DNA of 64,000 nt from Clostridia bacterium (GCA_017939755.1 JAGBAJ010000015.1:1-64000); one strand, 5' to 3'. Shown: positions 43,147 to 52,029, counted from the first letter of the stretch. Notes: generated by a model from the letters alone, not told the origin. Program-made: numbers and translations.

Positions 43147-45075
43147 TTGAAGATAAATGAATTAAAAATCAATTCTTATGGAAGATTAAAGGATAAGAAC
43201 ATAGAATTTGAAGACGGAATAAATATTGTATATGGAGAAAATGAAAAAGGAAAGTCGACTTTATTAAATTGCATGGTAAATATGCTATATGGAACATCAA
43301 AAAATAAAAAGGGAAAAGATATATCAGACTATGATAAATATAAACCATGGGACTCAGAAGAATTCTCAGGAAAGATGAAGTATACACTAGATAACAATGA
43401 GAGCTTTGAGGTTTTTAGAGAATTCGGAAAAAAGAATCCTAAATTATATAATGATAGAATGGAAGATATAAGTAAGGAATATTCTATAGACAAGACAAAT
43501 GGCAATCAATTTTTCTTTGAGCAAACTAAGGTTGATGAACAGACTTTTTCATCAATTGTTGTATCATATCAAAGTGCAGTCGAATTAGACAATCAAACAC
43601 AAAATGTGTTGTTACAAAAAATTGCCAATACATCTTCAACAGGAGCGGATAACATATCCTTTAAAAAGGCAATTGATAGGTTAAATAAAAAACAACTGGA
43701 GGAAATTGGAACAAATAGAAGTCAAGGAAAACCTATTAACATAGTTATAAATGAGATGGAGAGAATTAATAATGAAAATCAATCATTGAGACAATACGAG
43801 AATTACAAGTATGAAGTAGAAGATAAAAAGTATAAAACAGAGCTAGATTTACAAGAGTCAAAAGATAAAGATGAATTTTTGAATAGATTAAATAATATAA
43901 ACTATGAACATAGTATGGAAATTGAAAAATTAAAATATGCTGAAGGAAAAATCGATGAAATTGAGGAACAAATCCAACAATTATTAAATAAAAAATCAGA
44001 GATTCAGAGCAGCTCTAAAAATGTAAAAAAATATGGCATAGAGAGAATAAATAGATTGCCATATATATTTGTATCAATATGTAGCGTAATTGTTTCTATT
44101 ATATTATATCTAATAATTAAAAATGTATTTTCTTTTGGTATAATTGCGATTGGCGTTTGTGCTATAGCTATGTTATATAGTAAGATTCAAAAGGCTAAAT
44201 TAGTAAATAAAAGTAAACAAGAAGAATATGAAGATGTTGTTGCTTTTAATAAGGATTTGGAGAAAAAAATATATGAAATTGATGCCCAAATTGACTTATT
44301 AGAGAAAAGTAGAATTGAGCAAATAAAAGAAGCGGAAGTATTAAAAAATGAGAACTTAAGGGACATAAATCAGAGGAAAGAGTCTCTTAAAAGAGAATTT
44401 GATGGGAAATTAGACAATTCAAGCATGACATATTTTATGAATGTAAATAATTTAAGTGATGAAATAAATCAAAATGCAAGAGTAATGAATGAAAAAAATA
44501 TGGAATTACATAGATTTTATTTAGATAAACAAAATATTTTGCCAAAACTTGAGGAACTTGTTCAAAATGAAGAAAAATTAGCTAGCTATAAAGAGCAATA
44601 TGACTTTTTAGTAAAGAAGAATAATTCTATAAATATGGCAAAGGAAATTATTGAACTTGCCTATCAGAAAATGAAAAAAAATGTAACTCCAAAATTTACG
44701 CAGAGTTTATCAGAAAATATTTCTCTAATTACAGAAGGAAAATATAACCGAATTGTAATTAATGATGCAGATGGTATTTTAGTTGAGTTGCCAAATGGAG
44801 AATACAAAAATGCAAACCTTTTAAGTAAAGGTACAATAGAGCAACTATATTTAGCATTCAGATTAGCTTTAATTGAAGATATATCAGAAGAAAATATGCC
44901 AATTATATTTGATGAAATATTTGCGTATAGTGATGACAATAGATTAAGAGAAACATTAAAAAACATACAAGAAAATTATAGCTACAAACATCAGATAATC
45001 CTTTTTACATGTACTAACAGAGAAGAAAAGGCACTAATTGATTTAGGTTGTAAGTATAATAAAGTAGTTTTATAA
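43147..45075 (+). CDS. AAA ATPase, YhaN/SbcC-like, with internal membrane segment (642 aa)
   Basis: Rad50/SbcC-type ATPase partner of the preceding nuclease. Walker A YGENEKGKST lies at residues 29-38. The N-terminal half leads into coiled coil, and at about 298-345 there are two hydrophobic helices (IFVSICSVIVSIILYLIIK and FGIIAIGVCAIAMLY), a feature of YhaN that tethers the coil to the membrane. A second coil follows, then the signature NLLSKGTIEQLYLAFRLAL and Walker B MPIIFDEIFAYSDDNRL. It starts with TTG 43147 after GAGGTG. The pair probably degrades or processes DNA ends near the membrane. Confidence 0.92.
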   Translation: MKINELKINSYGRLKDKNIEFEDGINIVYGENEKGKSTLLNCMVNMLYGTSKNKKGKDISDYDKYKPWDSEEFSGKMKYTLDNNESFEVFREFGKKNPKLYNDRMEDISKEYSIDKTNGNQFFFEQTKVDEQTFSSIVVSYQSAVELDNQTQNVLLQKIANTSSTGADNISFKKAIDRLNKKQLEEIGTNRSQGKPINIVINEMERINNENQSLRQYENYKYEVEDKKYKTELDLQESKDKDEFLNRLNNINYEHSMEIEKLKYAEGKIDEIEEQIQQLLNKKSEIQSSSKNVKKYGIERINRLPYIFVSICSVIVSIILYLIIKNVFSFGIIAIGVCAIAMLYSKIQKAKLVNKSKQEEYEDVVAFNKDLEKKIYEIDAQIDLLEKSRIEQIKEAEVLKNENLRDINQRKESLKREFDGKLDNSSMTYFMNVNNLSDEINQNARVMNEKNMELHRFYLDKQNILPKLEELVQNEEKLASYKEQYDFLVKKNNSINMAKEIIELAYQKMKKNVTPKFTQSLSENISLITEGKYNRIVINDADGILVELPNGEYKNANLLSKGTIEQLYLAFRLALIEDISEENMPIIFDEIFAYSDDNRLRETLKNIQENYSYKHQIILFTCTNREEKALIDLGCKYNKVVL

Positions 45076-45086
45076 AAAATTAAACG

Positions 45087-45112
45087 AAAAACGTTGATAT
45101 TTCAACGTTTTT
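45087..45112 (+). terminator. terminator after the YhaO/YhaN operon
   Basis: AAAAACGTTGA / TCAACGTTTTT hairpin. Confidence 0.88.
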
Positions 45113-45164
45113 GTGATATAATAGAACACATATTTAGATTGTACAAAATCAAAGGGAGGGTTTT

Positions 45165-46346
45165 ATGAATAAGTATAAAATGATTTCGATTTGCTCATTT
45201 ACAATCGTATGTGTATTAATTATGAGCTTATTGTTACCTATTAAAACAACCGCAAATGATAAAGAAAGTCTAGAGATAAATATGCACTATGCTGAATCAA
45301 AAGTAACACTAGATATAACAGTCAACTCAGATGTATATACAGGTGTTGTATGTAAATATTTAATGCTTGATGATGTTCTAGTAGAAGAAGATTTAGTTAC
45401 AAAAACAAAGGAAAATGGAACAACAATTAATATTGATAAAACAGAAAATGATAAATATAACACAATTATCAAAGATGTAAATAAAAGATATGTAGTAGTG
45501 TATGTTTCAATTGGTAATTGTAGCTTATGTGATTATATAGATTGTCAACCAAATGCAGAGGAGAATAAAGAAGATAACAATCAAAATGTAGCACCATCAG
45601 ATGGGCAAGGAGAGCATAACTTGGGTGTAGAAGGAAATGGTGCTAATGGAGAGCAACCAACTGAAAACAAAGAACAAAATAAAACAGAGCAACCAACTGA
45701 AAATAAAGAACAAAATAAAACAGAGCAACCAACTGAAAACAAAGAACAAAATAAAACAGAGCAACCAACTGAAAATAAAGAACAAAATAAAACAGAGCAA
45801 CCAACTGAAAATAAAGAACAAAATAAAACAGAGCAACCAGCTGAAAACAAAGAAGAAAATAAAACAGAGCAACCAACTGAGAATAAAGAGCAAAACAAAA
45901 CAGAGCAACCAGCTGAAAGCAAAGAAGAAAACAAGACTGAGAAACCAGCTGAAAACAAAGAAGAAAATAAAACACAGCAGACAGCAAACAATAATGGAAC
46001 AACAAATAAAACACAACAACAAACTAGCCAAAATGTAAATAAATCTAATTCCAATGGAATTAATCTAAATAATTATGATAAAAATACAAGTACATTATCA
46101 AATGGAAATTCAAATGTACCAGTAAGTGGAGATAAAGATTCAATAAATGTAAGCAAGCCTGCAAGTGGAGATAAAGATGCAATTGATACAAGTGATTTTC
46201 AAGAAATTGAAAAAACTGCAACTACATCTACAGCAGATGGTAATATGCCAAAAACTGGTGAGGATGATTTTATAAAAATACTTGGAATTGTTGTATTTTC
46301 TGCTCTATCTATAGTATCTTTTTATAAATATCAAACAACTAAATAA
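45165..46346 (+). CDS. sortase-anchored surface protein with 12-residue tandem repeats (393 aa)
   Basis: A signal peptide (ISICSFTIVCVLIMSLLLPI) precedes a small N-terminal domain (about 35-125). From residue about 163, nine copies of a 12-residue unit (EQPTENKEQNKT and close variants with A, E or K) make a rigid hydrophilic stalk. A Gln/Asn-rich stretch and two copies of a SGDKD(S/A)I segment follow. The C-terminus has MPKTGEDD (an LPXTG variant with Met for Leu), a hydrophobic helix ILGIVVFSALSIVSFY and a basic tail, the sorting signal for sortase. GGGAGGG precedes ATG 45165. Confidence 0.9.
   Translation: MNKYKMISICSFTIVCVLIMSLLLPIKTTANDKESLEINMHYAESKVTLDITVNSDVYTGVVCKYLMLDDVLVEEDLVTKTKENGTTINIDKTENDKYNTIIKDVNKRYVVVYVSIGNCSLCDYIDCQPNAEENKEDNNQNVAPSDGQGEHNLGVEGNGANGEQPTENKEQNKTEQPTENKEQNKTEQPTENKEQNKTEQPTENKEQNKTEQPTENKEQNKTEQPAENKEENKTEQPTENKEQNKTEQPAESKEENKTEKPAENKEENKTQQTANNNGTTNKTQQQTSQNVNKSNSNGINLNNYDKNTSTLSNGNSNVPVSGDKDSINVSKPASGDKDAIDTSDFQEIEKTATTSTADGNMPKTGEDDFIKILGIVVFSALSIVSFYKYQTTK
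45651..45974 (+). repeat. nine tandem 36-bp repeats inside the surface-protein gene
   Basis: Units starting GAGCAACCAACTGAAAACAA repeat every 36 bases with few changes; the first six are almost identical at the DNA level. Unit length is a multiple of three, so copy number can change without a frameshift. Confidence 0.95.
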
Positions 46347-46367
46347 TTTAAGATTTAATACATAAGA

Positions 46368-46402
46368 GAAGAATGTTTTCTAATAAGAAAGCATTCTTTT
46401 TT
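46368..46402 (+). terminator. terminator after the surface protein
   Basis: AAGAATG / CATTCTT stem with inner TTTCT/AGAAA pairing, then TTTTT. Confidence 0.85.
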
Positions 46403-46454
46403 GAAAGATTGACACATACAATAAACAGAATTTTATTACATAAAATTTCGCTCC

Positions 46455-46494
46455 GAACAAATTCACGGAAAATCTTCGATTTCCCGATTTGTTC
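46455..46494. repeat. GAACAAAT...ATTTGTTC palindrome, copy 1
   Basis: GAACAAAT (46455) and ATTTGTTC (ends 46494) enclose CGGAAAATC / GATTTCCCG. Close copies lie at 48750 and 60860, each just upstream of a gene. Confidence 0.8.
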
Positions 46495-46506
46495 TACCTA
46501 CACATA

Positions 46507-46535
46507 TTGACAAAAAACGACTTTAAATGTAATAT
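46507..46535 (+). promoter_or_regulatory. sigma-A type promoter of the membrane/SPFH pair
   Basis: TTGACA (46507-46512), 17-bp spacer, TAATAT (46530-46535). Confidence 0.7.
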
Positions 46536-46564
46536 TGAACTAGAGCATATTTATGGGGAGTGTT

Positions 46565-47323
46565 ATGGGATTTTTATTATCGATTTTAGGAGGCTTAATT
46601 GGATTTCTTTTAGCAATAGGAATTATAATTCTTATAATATATTTTAAAATAAGAAGTGTAGTTGGTAAAGCACAAATGAAAGAATTAGGCCATGCAATTT
46701 CAAATGCAAAGAACCTACAAATGGAAGCATATTCAAGGGATAAACACGTTGTAGGAATGACTAGTTTATTAGAGCCAAGAATAAGACATGATTTTCCAGA
46801 GTTTAATAAAGATTTGTTGTTTTCTATTACAGAAAAAAATTTAAGAAAAATTTTTAATTGTATAGAATCAAAAGATATTTCTATTGTTGAGGATGACCAA
46901 GATATGTATTATGTCATACCACACTTAGAAGAGCAAATAGAAGATATGAAATCTAACAAGATTGAAGAAAAATTTGATAACATTGTTTTCAATAAAAATG
47001 CAATTAGCGCATATTCAAATGATAATGGTAGAGCAACAATCAAAGTTTCGACGTCATTAAGTTACTATTATTATACCAATAGGAAAGATAAAAATGTATT
47101 TAGTGATGTAAAAAAAGCGACAAGATATACTTCAGAATTTGTATATGTATATGATGAAACAAAGTTTGAAAGCAAACAAGTTGCAATAATGGTACATTGC
47201 AAGAATTGTAATGCGCCAATTAGAAATTTGGGAGTAAGCTATTGTGAGTATTGTATGGCTCCAGTAGAAAGAATAAATCTAAAAGCCTGGAAAATGGCTT
47301 CATACAAAGAAGATTATAATTAA
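46565..47323 (+). CDS. membrane protein with C-terminal zinc ribbon (252 aa), SPFH partner
   Basis: One N-terminal membrane helix (LLSILGGLIGFLLAIGIIIL) is followed by a cytoplasmic domain with a Tim44-like feel (EPRIRHDFPEFNKDLLF, then a beta-rich part with NNGRATIKVSTSLSYYYYT-type strands). A zinc ribbon CKNCNAPIRNLGVSYCEYC ends it. ATG 46565 is chosen because GGGGAG sits just before it; ATG 46553 has no site. It lies 14 bp before the SPFH gene, whose product carries two similar zinc ribbons, so the two proteins probably act together at the membrane. Function is unknown. Confidence 0.8.
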   Translation: MGFLLSILGGLIGFLLAIGIIILIIYFKIRSVVGKAQMKELGHAISNAKNLQMEAYSRDKHVVGMTSLLEPRIRHDFPEFNKDLLFSITEKNLRKIFNCIESKDISIVEDDQDMYYVIPHLEEQIEDMKSNKIEEKFDNIVFNKNAISAYSNDNGRATIKVSTSLSYYYYTNRKDKNVFSDVKKATRYTSEFVYVYDETKFESKQVAIMVHCKNCNAPIRNLGVSYCEYCMAPVERINLKAWKMASYKEDYN

Positions 47324-47337
47324 TTAGGAGGTATATT

Positions 47338-48594
47338 ATGGGTTTAATTAAAGCAGCTGTGGGAGCCGTAGGCTCAACATTACATGATCAGTGGAAAGAG
47401 GCTATTAGATGCGAGGATATGGGAAATGATATTCTAATGATTAAAAAAACAACACCAACAGGTGTTATATCAAATGGTAGTACAGTTATTGTTGCACCTG
47501 ATCAATGTGCTATTATATATGATAATGGTAGAATAGTTGACGCTACAGCAGAAGGTGGAGTGTATACATTTGACACATCATCATCACCATCTTTATTTGC
47601 AGGTCAATTTGGTGGAATGTTTAAAGAAATGTGGGAAAGATTCACATATAATGGAGCGACAGCCAAAGAGCAAGCAGTATACTTTATAAATATAAAAGAA
47701 ATTATAAAAAATAAATTTGGTACACCAAATCCAGTAGTATTTAAAGATTGGGGACATCCAGTAATGAATCCAAGAACACAATCTTTAATGGCTATGAAAG
47801 TTGGAATTAGATGTTTTGGTACGTATACATTTAAAATTAATGATCCATTTTTATTCATGTCTCGAATTGCAGGTACAGCTACAGTATATAGAAAAGATGA
47901 GATTACAGAGCAAATGAGATCAGAAGTTATTGCTTCATTCTCAAACATAATGAATAGTTTAGGTGATCAAAGAGTTGAGGCTATGGACTTACCTCAAAAA
48001 ACTGATGAAATTAAACAAATTATGGACGAAAATGTATTTGATGAGCCAATTAGAAAAAGAGGTATTGCTCTTGAATCTTTTGCTGTAGAAAGTGTAACCT
48101 TTGATGAAAAATCTGAAGAGAAGATTGACACATATGAAATTGGTGGAGATGCATATACACAACAAGGTACATTAGTAAATTCATATGCAAATGCTGTAGA
48201 AGGTGCAGCTAAAAATTCAAATGGAGCTATGAATGGATTTATGGGAATAGGTATGATGAACATGGCTACAAATGGTATGGTAGGTGGAGCTACACAAGGA
48301 CCATGGCAACAAGCTAATAATATGCCTCAATACCAAATGCCTAATCAAAATACTCCAGCTAAAGAATCTGCACAAGTGGATGCTTCAAATGAAGCGGTTG
48401 CTGAAGTAAAGACAGAATCTTCTGATAATTCATGGGAATGTCCAAATTGTCACACAAAAACAAATGGAAATTTCTGCCCAGAGTGCGGAGCTAAGAAACC
48501 AGAAGCACCTGAGAAAAGATTCTGCTCTAATTGTGGAAATGAAGTTAAACCAGGAGCAAATTTCTGTTCAGAATGTGGAACAAAGGTAGAATAA
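47338..48594 (+). CDS. SPFH-domain protein with two C-terminal zinc ribbons (YdjI-like, 418 aa)
   Basis: The N-terminal ~290 residues form the SPFH/band-7-like 'virion core protein' domain seen in Bacillus YdjI: VIVAPDQCAIIYDNGRIVD, GGMFKEMWERFTYNG, MKVGIRCFGTYTFKINDP and RGIALESFAVESVTFDEK are typical blocks. A Gly/Met/Asn-rich linker follows. Two zinc ribbons end it: CPNCHTKTNGNFCPECG and CSNCGNEVKPGANFCSECG. RBS TTAGGAGG precedes ATG 47338. It is in an operon with the preceding membrane protein. YdjI homologues are linked to membrane stress and phage-shock-like responses (family knowledge); the role here is inferred. Confidence 0.9.
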   Translation: MGLIKAAVGAVGSTLHDQWKEAIRCEDMGNDILMIKKTTPTGVISNGSTVIVAPDQCAIIYDNGRIVDATAEGGVYTFDTSSSPSLFAGQFGGMFKEMWERFTYNGATAKEQAVYFINIKEIIKNKFGTPNPVVFKDWGHPVMNPRTQSLMAMKVGIRCFGTYTFKINDPFLFMSRIAGTATVYRKDEITEQMRSEVIASFSNIMNSLGDQRVEAMDLPQKTDEIKQIMDENVFDEPIRKRGIALESFAVESVTFDEKSEEKIDTYEIGGDAYTQQGTLVNSYANAVEGAAKNSNGAMNGFMGIGMMNMATNGMVGGATQGPWQQANNMPQYQMPNQNTPAKESAQVDASNEAVAEVKTESSDNSWECPNCHTKTNGNFCPECGAKKPEAPEKRFCSNCGNEVKPGANFCSECGTKVE

Positions 48595-48604
48595 TAAGGT
48601 AATA

Positions 48605-48637
48605 GTGAATAAACCTAGGTGTTTATTCACTTTTTTT
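48605..48637 (+). terminator. terminator after the SPFH gene
   Basis: GTGAATAAAC / GTTTATTCAC stem, then TTTTTTT. Confidence 0.93.
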
Positions 48638-48681
48638 ATACATTAGGAAAGTCATGCTGACTTTTCCTAATGCATAAAAAA
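48632..48681. repeat. 'cattaggaaagt' palindrome, copy after SPFH terminator
   Basis: TTTTTTATACATTAGGAAAG faces CTTTTCCTAATGCATAAAAAA. It again begins in the T tract of a terminator. Confidence 0.8.
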
Positions 48682-48749
48682 GCTTCGCAAAACAGATGCA
48701 CATCGATTAGCCGTGCGTAACAATGTTAGCTACGGATAATACATGCGCC

Positions 48750-48791
48750 GAACAAATTTAATGAAAAATCCTTGATTTTTCCGATTTGTTC
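48750..48791. repeat. GAACAAAT...ATTTGTTC palindrome, copy 2
   Basis: GAACAAAT at 48750 and ATTTGTTC ending 48791 enclose GAAAAATC / GATTTTTC. It lies upstream of the WG-repeat gene. Confidence 0.8.
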
Positions 48792-48851
48792 TATAAAAAT
48801 GTTGTCTTTTCAATAAAAAAATGATATATTGTGTACATAATAATATATTAA

Positions 48852-49012
48852 ATACTACGAAGGAAATGTTGAAAATGATTACAATTTTGGCTGTATCAAA
48901 TTTCATTAAAAATACAGTTGCATATAATACGTATGTGCCCTTAATTTTTAAATGAAATTTTCCTTGCCAAAATTTAATTCTTTTTCGACTAGATTTATGC
49001 CTTGAGGAAGGA
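48852..49012 (+). repeat. diverged leader palindrome upstream of the WG-repeat gene
   Basis: AAATTTCATT...AAAAAT and ATTTTT...ATGAAATTT pair, and the tail AATTCTTTTTCGACTAGATTTATGCC followed by GAGGAAGG matches the end of the leaders at 22039 and 50996, again placing a ribosome binding site at the repeat's end. Confidence 0.5.
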
Positions 49013-50539
49013 ATGAGATTAAATATGAGTAGAGGTAAAAGATATAACGACGAACAAAAGTTAAATTTAAAAAAGGTATTTGCGGTAATAGTCACAATTG
49101 TAGTTATTGTAATGTTTGTTATAGGAATTAAAAAACTTCTAAAAAAAGAAAATCCTATTACTGAGTACTTTACAGAAAATGCATATTTTACTATATATGA
49201 AAATGGAAAATGGGGAGTTGTTAACTCGAAAGGCGAAACAATTATAAATGCAGAATATAATGATATGATTGTTATACCAGATCCAAAAAGAGATGTTTTC
49301 ATATGTACATATGAGGTAAATTATAGTGATGGAACATATAAAACAAAGGCTGTTAATGCCAATAATGCACAATTATATACAACATTCAATTCTGTAGAAA
49401 CATTAAGTAATTATGATAAAAATAACAATGTATGGAATGAAGAAAATGTACTTAAAGTTGAAAAAGACGGAAAGTTTGGACTAATAAACTTAGATGGTAC
49501 TGAGCTTTTAGCCTGTACTTATGATAAAATTGATACTTTAAAAGGTGTAAAGAATAGTATAATAGTAGAAAAAGATGGTAAGATTGGACTTGTAAATAAT
49601 CGTGGAGAAAGAATAATCGAAAACGAGTATTCAGAAGTATTAGCTCTTACAGAAGATTATACTAACGGATATATAGTTAAGAATACTGAAAATAAATATG
49701 GGATAATTTCAACCAATAAAGAAAATGTTCTAGAGTGTAAATATGAGCAAATTAAGAACGTTTGCGGAAATAATATGTATGTTGTTAAAAATGACGGAAA
49801 ATGGTTTATTGTAAACGCAGCTGGAGATAAAAACATAGAGGTTACATACGAAGATATTACATACATTGGAACAGATTCATTTGTTGCAAAAGTTAATGGC
49901 AAATATGGTATATATGGCATAGATAAAAGTGAAAAAGTTAAACCAGAGTATGATTCCATAGTATATGCGTTTTCAACAAATTATATTGCTAAGAAAGATA
50001 ATCAATATGGAATAATAAATGAATCATCTGAAAATTCTATTCAATTTGAATATGCTGCATTAGAATTTAATAAAGATGCTGATTGTTTATATGGTAAAAA
50101 AGCAAATGATGACAAAACATATTTAATTGATAGAAATTTGGAAGTTAAGGTGATTGCTAATAGTGTAGTTGTATACAATGGATTTATTAGAGCCAATGTT
50201 AATGGTGAGTACAAATTTTATAACTTAAAATTTGAAGAAAAATCTAATAGAGATGCATTTACAAATAATACATTGTATGTTGCTAAAAATGATGGAAAAT
50301 ATGGTCTAGTAAATAAAGATGGTACATTGGTTGTACAATATCAATATGAAGATATTACAGAACAAAATGCTTATGGATATGTAGGTGTAAAAAAGGATGG
50401 AAAATGGGGAATAATAGATCAACATGGTAATGTAGTTGTAGAGCCAAAATATGAATTCTCAGATATTTCAAAAGTTACATTTATAGGAAAATGGCATTCT
50501 GTAGAGGAGGTAAATACAACATATTTAGTTTGCGAATAA
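49013..50539 (+). CDS. membrane-anchored WG-repeat protein (508 aa)
   Basis: A basic N-terminus and a membrane helix (VFAVIVTIVVIVMFVIGI, about residues 23-40) anchor an outer domain built from about ten WG-type repeats. Each reads roughly G-K-(W/Y/F)-G-(V/L/I)-(I/V)-(N/D)-x-x-G followed by x-x-(E/P)-x-Y-x-x-(I), for example GKWGVVNSKGETIINAEYND, GKFGLINLDGTELLACTYDK, GKYGLVNKDGTLVVQYQYED and GKWGIIDQHGNVVVEPKYEF. Some middle units are degenerate. WG repeats form beta-propeller-like or stacked binding surfaces. ATG 49013 has GAGG five bases upstream; ATG 49025 is the alternative. Confidence 0.9.
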   Translation: MRLNMSRGKRYNDEQKLNLKKVFAVIVTIVVIVMFVIGIKKLLKKENPITEYFTENAYFTIYENGKWGVVNSKGETIINAEYNDMIVIPDPKRDVFICTYEVNYSDGTYKTKAVNANNAQLYTTFNSVETLSNYDKNNNVWNEENVLKVEKDGKFGLINLDGTELLACTYDKIDTLKGVKNSIIVEKDGKIGLVNNRGERIIENEYSEVLALTEDYTNGYIVKNTENKYGIISTNKENVLECKYEQIKNVCGNNMYVVKNDGKWFIVNAAGDKNIEVTYEDITYIGTDSFVAKVNGKYGIYGIDKSEKVKPEYDSIVYAFSTNYIAKKDNQYGIINESSENSIQFEYAALEFNKDADCLYGKKANDDKTYLIDRNLEVKVIANSVVVYNGFIRANVNGEYKFYNLKFEEKSNRDAFTNNTLYVAKNDGKYGLVNKDGTLVVQYQYEDITEQNAYGYVGVKKDGKWGIIDQHGNVVVEPKYEFSDISKVTFIGKWHSVEEVNTTYLVCE

Positions 50540-50555
50540 AGTATTTAAATTATTT

Positions 50556-50586
50556 AAAAAAAAGCGGTCAATAGAGACCGTTTTTT
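50556..50586 (+). terminator. terminator after the WG-repeat gene
   Basis: AGCGGTC / GACCG hairpin flanked by A and T tracts. Confidence 0.88.
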
Positions 50587-50619
50587 GTATATAAAAATAA
50601 ATAAAAAAGTTGGTGGAAA

Positions 50620-50991
50620 ATGGTGAATTTAAATATCGGTAATGATATAATAGAAACGAAAAGAATAGAAAGATTGTGTAAGAAATTTTCAAAAAGATTT
50701 ATGAATAGAGTGTATACCAATAAAGAAATTGAATATTGTGAGAGCAAAGGTGAAAATAAGTATCAAAGCTATGCTGCAAGATTTGCTGCTAAAGAAGCAA
50801 TATTTAAGGCAATATCGAATCAATTGGACAATAAATATTCTATAGGATGGAAAGATATAGAAATAATAAATAATGAATATGGAAAACCATTTGCTAATAT
50901 AAGAGGTGTAGATTTTATAAGTAACATAGACATAAGTATGTCACATGTAAAAGAATATGCAATAGCTACAGCGTTAATTGTTTCAAAATAG
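50620..50991 (+). CDS. acpS: holo-[acyl-carrier-protein] synthase (123 aa)
   Basis: Transfers phosphopantetheine from CoA to apo-ACP for fatty-acid synthesis. The N-terminal IGNDIIETKRIERL contains the Asp that binds Mg2+ (D of the usual G-x-D-(I/L)), and YAARFAAKEAIFKAI is the second hallmark with the catalytic Glu and Lys. The end MSHVKEYAIATALI matches the conserved S-H-x-x-x-x-A strand. Length is standard for AcpS. ATG 50620 is preceded by GGTGG. Confidence 0.95.
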   Translation: MVNLNIGNDIIETKRIERLCKKFSKRFMNRVYTNKEIEYCESKGENKYQSYAARFAAKEAIFKAISNQLDNKYSIGWKDIEIINNEYGKPFANIRGVDFISNIDISMSHVKEYAIATALIVSK

Positions 50992-50995
50992 GAAG

Positions 50996-51097
50996 CTAGT
51001 GTGAAAGATAGTTGATTTTTGCATCGTTAAAATTCATTTGCCTCGCAAAAATGCAATTCTTTTTCACACTAGATTTGTGCTTAGAAGGAATGGAGGT
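50996..51097 (+). repeat. leader palindrome upstream of tatD, with built-in ribosome binding site
   Basis: CTAGTGTGAAA (50996-51006) and TTTCACACTAG (51062-51072) are exact complements. Inner arms GATTTTTGCAT / ATGCAAAAAT-like pair as well. After the palindrome comes ATTTGTGCTTAGAAGGAATG and GGAGG. It is nearly identical to the cwlD leader at 22039 apart from the extra hairpin there. Confidence 0.8.
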
Positions 51098-51101
51098 TAA
51101 A

Positions 51102-51881
51102 ATGGAACTATTTGATTCCCATGCGCATTATGATGACGAGAAGTTTAACGGAGATAGAGAAGAAGTAATAAGAGCAATATATAATTCAGGGGTCACAAAA
51201 TTTGTTAGTGCTGGATATAGTTTAGAGTCTAGCAAAAAAGGAATTGAAATTGCTAATACATATGAATATATATATACAACTTGTGGAATATCACCAAATG
51301 ATATTCCAGATACAATAGAAGAGGTGGATAGTCAACTAGCAGAGATAGAAAAGCTAGCATCAAATAATCCAAAAGTTGTTGCAATTGGAGAGATTGGATT
51401 TGACTATTACTGGAATAAAGAAAATAAAGAAATACAAAAATATGTTTTCGAAAAGCAAATTGAAATTGCTAACAGATTGAATCTACCAATAATGATTCAT
51501 ACAAGAGATGCAATTATGGATACAATAGAAATAATAAAGAATACAGAGTTTGCTAAACCAGGAATTTTTCATTGTTGTCCACAAAACAAAGATTTAATAG
51601 AAGCTGGAGTAAAAAAGGGGTTTTACATATCATTTGCAGGTCCAATAACTTTTAAAAATTCAAAAAATGCAGATGAGATGATAAATCTTGTACCAATAAA
51701 TCAAATTTTGATAGAGACAGATAGTCCGTATCTATCACCAGAGCCAAACAGAGGAAAAAGAAATGATTCCAGAAATGTAAAATATGTGGCAGAAAAAATT
51801 GCTAATAGCAGAAATATGAATGTAGAAGATATTGCAAAAATAACATACGAGAATGCAAAAAAAGTTTTTAACATTAATTAG
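51102..51881 (+). CDS. TatD-family metal-dependent deoxyribonuclease (259 aa)
   Basis: TIM-barrel hydrolase of the amidohydrolase superfamily. Metal ligands are visible in FDSHAHYDD (H-x-H), AIGEIGFDYY (Glu), IMIHTRDA (His), IFHCCPQN (His) and IETDSPYLSP (Asp). Family length is about 255-260 aa. ATG 51102 is used because GGAGG lies seven bases upstream and the protein then starts MELFDSHAH as usual; an in-frame start at 51012 would translate the repeat leader. TatD proteins act as 3'-5' exonucleases in DNA repair and turnover. Confidence 0.94.
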   Translation: MELFDSHAHYDDEKFNGDREEVIRAIYNSGVTKFVSAGYSLESSKKGIEIANTYEYIYTTCGISPNDIPDTIEEVDSQLAEIEKLASNNPKVVAIGEIGFDYYWNKENKEIQKYVFEKQIEIANRLNLPIMIHTRDAIMDTIEIIKNTEFAKPGIFHCCPQNKDLIEAGVKKGFYISFAGPITFKNSKNADEMINLVPINQILIETDSPYLSPEPNRGKRNDSRNVKYVAEKIANSRNMNVEDIAKITYENAKKVFNIN

Positions 51882-51964
51882 GAATAATATCCCAAATTTA
51901 GAATATAATTTATAGTAAATAGAATGGTATAATAGTTAGTAAAAAAACGCAGTATTACGTAAAT

Positions 51965-51993
51965 TTGACAAATTAAATTAAAAGTGATATAAT
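51965..51993 (+). promoter_or_regulatory. consensus sigma-A promoter of the 3D-domain gene
   Basis: TTGACA (51965-51970), 17-bp spacer, TATAAT (51988-51993). Confidence 0.88.
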
Positions 51994-52029
51994 GTGGACG
52001 TTGCTAAAAAAGGAGGGAACAAATTTCTT

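Noticed and set aside
45581-46054. Long open frames on the minus strand and in other plus frames across the 36-bp repeats (Cys/Leu/Phe-rich translations)
   Set aside because: A stop-free unit of 36 bases stays open in several frames by repetition. None has a ribosome binding site, and the translations are unnatural.
49013-50539. WG-repeat protein as a beta-propeller lyase or toxin
   Set aside because: The repeats are clear but no catalytic or export-toxin motif is visible, so only the repeat class is claimed.
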